From JALZAA01 sp035316025 (GTDB taxonomy: Bacteria > Actinomycetota > Acidimicrobiia > IMCC26256 > JACDBD01): a DNA stretch of 28,249 nt. A model generated the notes under the pieces. It was not told where the DNA came from and did no database searches. It saw only the letters and a list, made by a program, of their open reading frames with translations. Position numbers and translations under genes: made by a program. The stretch is taken from contig DATFXL010000045.1 in assembly GCA_035316025.1 (NCBI GenBank), positions 1-28,249 on the forward strand. Direction: 5' to 3'. Of the stretch, positions 19,612 to 28,249 are shown in pieces (position 1 is the stretch's first letter; each line of letters opens with the position of its first letter).

Positions 19612-21960
19612 GTGTCGTCCCAGAAGGCCGAGCCGCGGCCACTGCCGCTCGAGCCGCCCTCGGAGCTGCCCGGGGACGGCGTCGGCTACCGCGTCAAGCG
19701 GAAGCTCCTCGGCCCGCCGCTGCACACCGAGCAACTGGACCACGAGCGCCTCGGGAAGCCCACCGCGCTGGCGGTCTTCGCGTCCGACAACCTGTCGTCG
19801 TCCGCGTACGCGACCGAGGAGATCCTGCGGGTCCTCGTCCCGGCGGTCGGCCTGGCCGCGTTCTCGCTCGTCGTCCCCATCACCGTCGCCATGTTGGTGG
19901 TGCTCGGGTTCCTCATCCTCTCCTACCGCCAGACCATCAAGGCGTACCCGACCGCCGGCGGCGCGTACATGGTCACCCGGGACAACTTCGGGCTCCTGCC
20001 CGCGCAGGTGGCCGGCGTCGCCCTGCTCACCGACTACGTACTCACGGTGTCGGTGTCGGTAGCAGCTGGCACGGCGGCGATGGCATCGGCGTTCCCGGTT
20101 CTCACGCCGTACGTCGTGCCGATCTCCATCACATTCGTCGCGCTCATCGCCTTCGGCAACCTGCGTGGAGTGCGCGAATCCGGCCGCGTCTTCGCCGTCC
20201 CGACCTACTTCTTCATCATCAACATGGTCATCCTCCTGGGCTGGGGGATGTTCCAGCTCGTCGGGGGCGGGCTCCCCGAGGCATCGCACAACGCCGCCGG
20301 CATTGTGCACTTCGGCAGCGCCGGCAACGGGATCTTCCTGGGCGCGACGCTGTTCGTCGTTCTGCACGCCTTCGCGTCCGGTGGAGCCGCCGTCACCGGC
20401 GTCGAGGCGATCTCGAACGGCGTACCCGCGTTCCGGAAGCCGGCGTGGAAGAACGCCCGGACGACACTCGTCATCATGGGATCGCTCCTCGGCGCGATGT
20501 TCCTCGGCCTGTCGATTCTCGCCTCGCACATGCACGTCGCCCCGTTCGTCGATGGCACGCCGACCGTGATCTCACAGGTCGGCGACCTCGTCTACGGCGG
20601 GAGCCCGCTCGGCCGTCTCCTCTATTTCTCCCTGCAGGCCGGCACCGTGCTCATCCTCGTGCTGGCCGCCAACACGAGCTTCGCCGACTTCCCCCGCCTC
20701 GCGTCTTTCCACGCCGGCGACAACTTCATGCCGCGCCAGCTCACCAAGCGCGGGCACCGGCTCGTGTTCTCGAACGGCATCATCTTCCTGTCCGTGGCGG
20801 CGATCGTCCTGCTCGTGCTCACCGGCGCCAAGGTCGACCGCCTGATCCCGCTGTACGCGATCGGCGTCTTCACGTCGTTCACCCTCTCGCAGGCGGGGAT
20901 GGCGAAGCACCACATCACCCAGAAGGAGCCGGGGTGGCGGTTCGGCCTGTTCGTGAACGGCACGGGCGCGGTGATGTCGTTCGTCGTCGACATCGTTATC
21001 GCGGTGACCAAGTTCACGCATGGCGCCTGGCTGGTCGTGGTGCTGGTCCCGGTCATGGTCCTCTTTCTCGTGCGTCTCGCGCGGCAGTACGCGGGTGAAG
21101 ATCGTCAGCTCGACGCCGGCGTCCCCGCCGCCGTGCGGGCGCCGGTCATGCGGAAGCTGGCGGTGCTCGTCTTCATCGACCGTCTCGACCTGGCCGCCGC
21201 CCGGGCCCTGCAGTTCGGGCGGTCCCTGCATCCGGACGACCTGCGGGCCGTGCACTTCGTGGTGGACCGGCAGCGCGCCGACGAGCTCTCCGAGTCGTGG
21301 CGTGAGCACGGCCTGGCCAGCATCGGGCTCGAGCTCGTCGACTGTCCCGACCGGCGCTTGACCCGCAGCGCGATGACGACGGTCGCCCACGCGCTCGCCG
21401 ACGGACAGACCGAGGTGTGCGTCGTCCTGCCCGACCGCCGTTACGGCGGGTTCTGGCGCCGCATCCTGCACGACCAGACAGCAGAGGCGCTCGCGCGCGA
21501 CATCTCTCGCCTCCAGCACGTCACCGTCACCACCGTCCCGTTCCATTTCGGCGAGGACGACGGGCGACTCGGGTCGCACCTCGACGAGTTCCATGTGACG
21601 AACGGCGTCGGGACACCGCGCAAGACGAAGCGGGCGCCGGCGACCCCCGAAACCGGTTACAGCGCCGGCGGTACCCACGCCAGCCTCGGCACGATTCACC
21701 TGGACATCGCCGACGTCGAATGGCGGCATCGCGTCCGCGTGACCGGGACGGTGAGCGCGCTTCGCGTGCAGCCGGTGTCGGGGACGTGCAACCTCGAGTG
21801 CACTCTCGTCGACCAGACCGGAGGGATCTCGGTGCTGTTCCTCGGTCGGCGGGCGATTCCGGGAATCGAGATCGGGACCGTGATGACCGTGGAAGGCATG
21901 GTCGTGGACCACCACGGCCGACTCGCGATCCTGAACCCCGTGTACGAGATCAGCGCGTAA
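19612..21960 (+). CDS. KimA-like APC potassium importer fused to an OB-fold domain
   Basis: A 782-residue protein. About 12 transmembrane helices (residues 50-490) carry the KimA-type residues Asp59 and Tyr66 (FASDNLSSSAY), Asp141-Tyr142 and Glu265 (VTGVEAISNG). A USP-like cytosolic domain follows (about 512-648, ending ILHDQTAEALARD and VPFHFG), then a flexible linker (650-700) and a C-terminal OB-fold domain (709-782: LFLGRRAIPG, ILNPVYEIS). Ordinary KimA proteins end after the USP part at about 610-630 residues. The OB domain aligns without gaps with the free OB-fold protein at 3962-4315. The start is GTG 19612, 7 nt after GGAGG. It lies after the kdp genes behind a putative KdpE array, so it is probably induced under K+ limitation. 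K+ transport is inferred from the KimA family. Confidence 0.88.
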   Translation: MSSQKAEPRPLPLEPPSELPGDGVGYRVKRKLLGPPLHTEQLDHERLGKPTALAVFASDNLSSSAYATEEILRVLVPAVGLAAFSLVVPITVAMLVVLGFLILSYRQTIKAYPTAGGAYMVTRDNFGLLPAQVAGVALLTDYVLTVSVSVAAGTAAMASAFPVLTPYVVPISITFVALIAFGNLRGVRESGRVFAVPTYFFIINMVILLGWGMFQLVGGGLPEASHNAAGIVHFGSAGNGIFLGATLFVVLHAFASGGAAVTGVEAISNGVPAFRKPAWKNARTTLVIMGSLLGAMFLGLSILASHMHVAPFVDGTPTVISQVGDLVYGGSPLGRLLYFSLQAGTVLILVLAANTSFADFPRLASFHAGDNFMPRQLTKRGHRLVFSNGIIFLSVAAIVLLVLTGAKVDRLIPLYAIGVFTSFTLSQAGMAKHHITQKEPGWRFGLFVNGTGAVMSFVVDIVIAVTKFTHGAWLVVVLVPVMVLFLVRLARQYAGEDRQLDAGVPAAVRAPVMRKLAVLVFIDRLDLAAARALQFGRSLHPDDLRAVHFVVDRQRADELSESWREHGLASIGLELVDCPDRRLTRSAMTTVAHALADGQTEVCVVLPDRRYGGFWRRILHDQTAEALARDISRLQHVTVTTVPFHFGEDDGRLGSHLDEFHVTNGVGTPRKTKRAPATPETGYSAGGTHASLGTIHLDIADVEWRHRVRVTGTVSALRVQPVSGTCNLECTLVDQTGGISVLFLGRRAIPGIEIGTVMTVEGMVVDHHGRLAILNPVYEISA

Positions 21961-21975
21961 GCGGCGACGCGCGCC

Positions 21976-22788
21976 TCAGCTCAGAAAAGGATCGCGGTCG
22001 CCGTTCGCCTTGGGGGCGTGCAACTCCGCGGCCATGACGGCGCCGAGCTGATCCGAGATCGCAATCGCGACGACTCGTTCCTCGAGGGACACGCCGACAT
22101 CAGGGTCCGGCTCGAGGACGAGGCGTCCCACTTGCCGGCCTCGACCGAGCACCGGGATCTCGACCCCCTCTGTCGGCAAAGCGAACTCGCCGCGCAGGAT
22201 CCGCCGGTGCGGGACGTCGATCGCGCCGTTCCGCTCCAATCTCGGCAGCGGAAGCCCGAACGGCGGTTGCTCGAACTCGCACGACCGCAAGGAGAGCAGC
22301 TCCGTCAGCTCCGAGCGCACGGTCTCCAGCACGTCCTGTGTGCGTCCGCCGGCTGCCACCTGCTCGGCAACCCGGTGCAGACGCGCGATCTCCGATCGTC
22401 CGCGCTTCGATTGCCGGTGACCCTTGTGTGCCCACACAACGACCTCGCCGACGATCACTCCCACGGCGAGGAGGAGGATCGTGGCGACGATGTCCTCGGC
22501 CTCGTCGATCTTCAGCGAGCCGTATGGCCGCGTGAGGAAGAAGTCGTACGACATCGCCGACACCACGGCGGCGGTGAACCCGGCCCATCGCCCGCCGAGG
22601 GCCGCCGCCAGGACCACTACGACGACGAACACGAGGGCCGCGTTGGACCCCGCGATGTGGTCACGGACGACGACGAGCAGGCTGGCGACGACAAGCGGTC
22701 CGACAGCCGCGACCCCGAGGCCGGCGGCGACCAGCCGGTCGTCCGGTCCGTCGGTCCGCCGGTCGCTCCTCACCTTTCTTGGATACAC
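21976..22788 (-). CDS. DUF4118 protein: KdpD-like membrane and GAF module without kinase
   Basis: A 270-residue protein if started at GTG 22788; GTG 22773 is an alternative and neither has a clear ribosome site. Residues about 20-120 form the four-helix DUF4118 module of KdpD, with the characteristic MSYDFFLTRPYGSLKI matching NWFFIPPIHQFTI of the KdpD in this window. A basic helical linker (HKGHRQSKRGRSEIARLHR) leads to a GAF-like domain at about 140-255. There is no KdpD ATP-binding domain, no USP domain, no His phospho-acceptor and no ATPase domain. It converges on the KimA-OB gene (15 bp between stops). The putative KdpE array at 22814-22863 lies just upstream. It may be a regulatory partner or decoy for KdpD; that is inference. 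Confidence 0.8.
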   Translation of the reverse strand: MYPRKVRSDRRTDGPDDRLVAAGLGVAAVGPLVVASLLVVVRDHIAGSNAALVFVVVVVLAAALGGRWAGFTAAVVSAMSYDFFLTRPYGSLKIDEAEDIVATILLLAVGVIVGEVVVWAHKGHRQSKRGRSEIARLHRVAEQVAAGGRTQDVLETVRSELTELLSLRSCEFEQPPFGLPLPRLERNGAIDVPHRRILRGEFALPTEGVEIPVLGRGRQVGRLVLEPDPDVGVSLEERVVAIAISDQLGAVMAAELHAPKANGDRDPFLS

Positions 22789-22813
22789 CCGCGCCCCGAC
22801 GGGCGAAAAGGCC

Positions 22814-22863
22814 CTGATGGGTTCCTAACGCGCCCCCGGGGAGCCTGACGCCCGCTTGACGGG
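22814..22863. promoter_or_regulatory. Putative KdpE binding array upstream of the kinase-less KdpD-like gene
   Basis: Half-sites start at 22814 (CTGATGGG), 22825 (CTAACGCG), 22845 (CTGACGCC) and 22856 (TTGACGGG), with spacings of 11, 20 and 11 bp, as in the two other arrays. It occupies the 88-bp gap between the dedA stop and the DUF4118 gene start, 26 nt from GTG 22788. The half-sites read on the plus strand while the gene reads on the minus strand, the opposite orientation to the other two sites. It could therefore repress rather than activate, or work in either orientation. Confidence 0.55.
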
Positions 22864-22876
22864 CGGCCGAGGCGGG

Positions 22877-23575
22877 TCAGTCCTCGCGAACGGCCTGGCG
22901 GAGCTCGGCGGCCTCGGCCTCGGGGTCGCCGGTTGAGTCGGGGGCGACGGTCGAGCGCTTCCGGCGCCGCTCCCGCAGCGCCTCGATCGCCGGCGGCAGG
23001 ATCGACAGCACGATGATGACGGCGATGATCGGCAGCAGGTACTTGTCGATGTCCTCGCCGATCGCCTCACCGAGGACGTAGCCCGCGACGGTCACGCCGA
23101 CAGCCCAGATGAACCCGCCGACCACGTTGTAGGTCGAGAACGTGCGGCGGCTCATCTCGCCCACGCCGGCGAGCACGGGCGCGAACGTGCGCACGATCGG
23201 CACGAAGCGCGCGAGCAGGATGGTCTTCGGCCCGTGCTTCTCGAAGAACTCTTTCGTGCGATCGACGTATTTCTGCTTGAAGACCCGTGAATCCGGGCGC
23301 CGGAAGAGCGCCGGTCCGGCGCGACGACCGATGGTGTAACCGACTTGATCGCCGATCACGGCCGCCAGGAAGCAACCGATCGCGATCACCGCGATGTTGA
23401 GGTTTCCCTGCGACGCCAGAATGCCGGCGGTGAAGAGCAACGAGTCGCCGGGGAGGAAGAACCCGATCAGCAGCCCCGTCTCGGCGAAGATGATGAGGAA
23501 CAGCGCGATCGTGGCCCAGGGCCCGAATGATTCGAGGAGATCCTTGGGATCCAGGCTCAGTGCCGCCACGAGCAT
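22877..23575 (-). CDS. DedA-family (VTT domain) membrane protein
   Basis: A 232-residue polytopic protein from ATG 23575. Longer frames up to 23668 add an Arg/Pro-rich stretch that is out of character. Family landmarks are AETGLLIGFFLPGDSLLFTA with Glu32, GDQVGYTIGRRAG with Asp76, and ARFVPIVRTFAPVLAG with Arg123 and Arg129, the acidic and basic residues needed in DedA proteins. DedA/VTT proteins act in polyprenyl-phosphate or phospholipid flipping and in membrane-potential homeostasis. The C-terminus is a charged cytosolic tail. The gene is divergent from topA. There is no ribosome site, and TATCGT at 23584-23589 on the minus strand would place transcription start almost on the ATG, suggesting a leaderless mRNA. 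Confidence 0.92.
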   Translation of the reverse strand: MLVAALSLDPKDLLESFGPWATIALFLIIFAETGLLIGFFLPGDSLLFTAGILASQGNLNIAVIAIGCFLAAVIGDQVGYTIGRRAGPALFRRPDSRVFKQKYVDRTKEFFEKHGPKTILLARFVPIVRTFAPVLAGVGEMSRRTFSTYNVVGGFIWAVGVTVAGYVLGEAIGEDIDKYLLPIIAVIIVLSILPPAIEALRERRRKRSTVAPDSTGDPEAEAAELRQAVRED

Positions 23576-23583
23576 GGCTCGAC

Positions 23584-23589
23584 ACGATA
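23584..23589 (-). promoter_or_regulatory. Possible -10 element of dedA (leaderless)
   Basis: TATCGT fits TANNNT and lies 8 nt before ATG 23575, so the transcript would start within about two bases of the start codon. No good -35 was seen. Confidence 0.35.
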
Positions 23590-23727
23590 GACAAGACGGG
23601 ACCCGGGCGAGTGACCGGGGCGGGCGATCGGGGAATGTTTGACACGGGTACCCGGTTCGTGGCACCACGGTGAGGCCGACTTCCCCCGGTTGGCCCGTTC
23701 GCGACCCCCCCGAAGAGGATTTCGCAC

Positions 23728-26541
<2,814 letters not shown>

Positions 26542-26567
26542 GCCGGGCCTGTCGGGGTCGGCGACGC

Positions 26568-26573
26568 TACAAA
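26568..26573 (+). promoter_or_regulatory. Possible -10 element of the MFS gene
   Basis: TACAAA, within the only AT-rich stretch of the topA-MFS gap, lies 15 nt before ATG 26589. No ribosome site precedes that ATG, so a very short leader is likely. The element is enclosed by an inverted repeat (CGGGGTC 26553-26559 and GACCCCG 26580-26586). Confidence 0.3.
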
Positions 26574-26588
26574 TATCCTGACCCCGCC

Positions 26589-28004
26589 ATGGCGGAGAAG
26601 AAGCCGGCACCCTTCATCCCTCCGTCACCGGAGGAGACCGGCGTCCCGCCGGCGTTCTGGCGCGTCTTCGGTACCCGCTCGTTCTTCAAGCTCTGGGTGG
26701 CCCAGGTGGTGTCGAGCCTGGGCGACTGGATCGGGATCATCGCGATCCTTGCGATCGCGGCACGTGTGTCAGGTGGTTCGGGCGCCGCCGTCAGCCTCGT
26801 GATGGTCGCTCGCGTCGTGCCGGGGTTCTTCCTCGCGACGGTCGGCGGCGTCATCGTCGACCGTTTCGACCGCCGCCGAGTCATGGTCGCCTGCGACTTT
26901 GGCCGCGCCGCGCTGCTCGCGCTTTTGCCGTTTGTCGACACGCTCACGGGCCTCGTCGTCGTCTCGTTCGCGCTCGAGATCCTGTCGCTGCTCTGGGGCC
27001 CGGCGAAGGACGCGTCGATCCCCAACCTCGTCGACCACGAGCATCTGACCTCGGCGAACTCACTCGGGCTCGTCGCCGCCTTCGGCACCTTCCCGCTGGC
27101 GTCCGCCTCGTTTGCCCTGCTGGCCGTCTTCGCGCAGTGGTTGCACGGGTTCAGCGTGTTCTCATCACTCGAGCTGGAGTTCGTCGCGTTGTGGGTCGAC
27201 GGCCTGACGTTCCTCGTGTCGGCGCTGATCATCTGGCGGCTGCCGATCCCGCGCACCTACGACCGCAAGGGCGAACGTGTCGACTGGACGGCGACGTTCC
27301 GCGACATCGCCGACGGCGTCCGCTTCATCCGCCAGAACCGCGTCGTGCGCGGCGTCATCATCGGCATCGGGGTCGGGCTCATCGGCGGCGCGGCAATGAT
27401 CCCGCTGGGGCCGGTCTTCTCGCAAGAGGTCCTCGGCGGCGGGAGCGCCGAGTTCGGCGTGCTGATGACGGCGCTCGGGGTCGGTGCCGCGCTCGGTGTC
27501 ATCACGCTCGTCGCCATTCAGAGGCGGGTGCCGCGCGAGACCGTCTTCGAGTTCGCCGTCATGGGAAGTGGAGCCGCGCTCATTCTCGCCGCGACGACGT
27601 CGAGCATCGTTCCCGCTGCTCTGCTCATCGTCATCGTCGGCGCGTGCGCCGGCGGCTCGTACGTGACCGGCTTCACCGTGCTCCAGGAGAATGTGAGCGA
27701 CGAGCTCCGAGGCCGAACGTTTGCCGCGCTCTACACCGTGGTCCGGCTCTGCCTGCTCATCTCGCTCACGATCTCACCGTTGTGGGCGGACTTCTGGGAT
27801 CGCGTCTCGGACGCGGTCTTCATCGACCGCGCGATCGAGATCGGCGGGGCCACGTACGCCATTCCCGGCGTGCGGATCGCGCTGTGGGGTGGAGGCCTCA
27901 TCACGTTCTTCGCCGGTTTTGTGTCGTGGCGCGCGGTCCAGCGCGCTCACCGGCGCGAGCGCCAGGCCGTCGCCTCCGGCGCCGCTCCCGAACCCGGCAG
28001 CTAG
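26589..28004 (+). CDS. MFS transporter (EntS/MFS_3-like)
   Basis: A 471-residue major facilitator protein. A Pro-rich N-terminus (residues 1-20) precedes about 12 helices. The loop between helices 2 and 3 has GGVIVDRFDRRRVMVACD, the MFS GxxxDRxxRR signature. The pattern SLGDWIGIIAILAIAARVSG in the first helix is typical of the MFS_3/EntS-like exporter group. A large central loop (residues about 215-250, RTYDRKGERVDWTATFRDI) separates the two halves. The substrate cannot be told from sequence. The gene follows topA by 47 bp and its TAG stop is immediately followed by the tmk ATG, so the last two genes are co-transcribed. There is no evidence for a drug or siderophore substrate in the context. 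Confidence 0.9.
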   Translation: MAEKKPAPFIPPSPEETGVPPAFWRVFGTRSFFKLWVAQVVSSLGDWIGIIAILAIAARVSGGSGAAVSLVMVARVVPGFFLATVGGVIVDRFDRRRVMVACDFGRAALLALLPFVDTLTGLVVVSFALEILSLLWGPAKDASIPNLVDHEHLTSANSLGLVAAFGTFPLASASFALLAVFAQWLHGFSVFSSLELEFVALWVDGLTFLVSALIIWRLPIPRTYDRKGERVDWTATFRDIADGVRFIRQNRVVRGVIIGIGVGLIGGAAMIPLGPVFSQEVLGGGSAEFGVLMTALGVGAALGVITLVAIQRRVPRETVFEFAVMGSGAALILAATTSSIVPAALLIVIVGACAGGSYVTGFTVLQENVSDELRGRTFAALYTVVRLCLLISLTISPLWADFWDRVSDAVFIDRAIEIGGATYAIPGVRIALWGGGLITFFAGFVSWRAVQRAHRRERQAVASGAAPEPGS

Positions 28005-28249
28005 ATGGGCGAGTTCATCGTCCTCGAGGGGGGCGACGCCAGCGGCAAGAGCACCCAGACACCGCTGCTCGTCGAGCGACTGCGCGCGGTCGGGCGTGAC
28101 GTCGTCGGGACCTTCGAGCCCGGCGCCACGCCGGCGGGGGGAGCCATCCGGGCTCTCCTGCTCGATGGCGACGGCCCCATCGACCCGATCACCGAGGCGC
28201 TCCTTCTCGCCGCCGACCGGGCGCAGGAAGTCGCCGACGTCATCCGCCC
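28005..28249 (+). CDS. tmk: Thymidylate kinase, 3' end beyond window
   Basis: The first 81 residues of dTMP kinase, which phosphorylates dTMP to dTDP for DNA synthesis. The P-loop is GGDASGKST (9-17), TFEPGATPAG corresponds to the usual TREPGGTPLG segment, and LLLAADRAQEVADVIR corresponds to the family FAADRAQHV motif with Asp71-Arg72. The Arg before Glu-Pro-Gly is Phe here, and the His after DRAQ is Glu; both are mild departures. The start ATG 28005 follows the MFS stop with no gap. The gene runs off the right edge of the window, so the LID region is not visible. Confidence 0.93.
   Translation, partial: MGEFIVLEGGDASGKSTQTPLLVERLRAVGRDVVGTFEPGATPAGGAIRALLLDGDGPIDPITEALLLAADRAQEVADVIR

Noticed and set aside
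23639..23644. TTGACA as the -35 element of a topA promoter
   Set aside because: The hexamer is perfect but no TANNNT-like -10 lies 16-19 bp downstream, so I do not call a promoter.

Overview
The window is about 28 kb of uniformly high-GC DNA with actinobacterial gene content: a Tad/Flp pilus cluster in the order seen at Mycobacterium tuberculosis Rv3658c-Rv3654c, paired RCK (TrkA) proteins beside an OB-fold gene and a KimA-like permease, and a topoisomerase I with a Lys-rich tail next to an MFS gene and tmk. The best guess is an actinobacterium outside the well-studied genera, perhaps Acidimicrobiia; the class is inferred and not proven. No tRNA, rRNA, CRISPR array, insertion sequence or phage gene was seen, and no stretch looks foreign by base or codon use.

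Layout. (a) 1-2285, plus strand: the end of a Tad pilus operon (TadB-like fragment, TadC-like, a 57-aa Flp/DUF4244-type pilin, TadE-like, Rv3654c-like), tightly overlapping and including a probable CTG start. (b) 2282-3903, minus: a translationally coupled pair, an unknown single-pass membrane protein and an LCP-family protein. (c) 3962-10122: a small OB-fold gene, two RCK regulators, a divergent KimA-like K+ importer and a K+-independent-type H+-pyrophosphatase. (d) 10225-19487: a 72-aa minus-strand gene, then a long kdp operon: a 54-aa membrane peptide, kdpF, kdpA, kdpB, kdpC, kdpE, kdpD and a second kdpE. (e) 19612-22788: a second KimA-like importer fused at its C-terminus to the same OB-fold type as in (c), then a convergent kinase-less KdpD-like membrane protein. 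(f) 22877-28249: DedA, TopA, an MFS transporter and the first part of thymidylate kinase.

The centre of the window (about 4.0-22.8 kb) is a potassium-homeostasis island. It combines RCK control proteins, two KimA-like symporters, the Kdp pump, its sensor kinase and two response regulators. Three non-coding sites, upstream of the kdp operon, upstream of the KimA-OB fusion and upstream of the kinase-less KdpD-like gene, share one architecture: four direct half-sites resembling YTRACG with start-to-start spacings 11, 20 or 21, then 11 bp. This is what an OmpR/KdpE-class regulator would bind as two tandem dimers. I read the three as one local KdpE regulon. Together with the OB-domain fusion and the duplicated kdpE, this is the most novel content of the window. 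All functional links between these parts are inferred from sequence.
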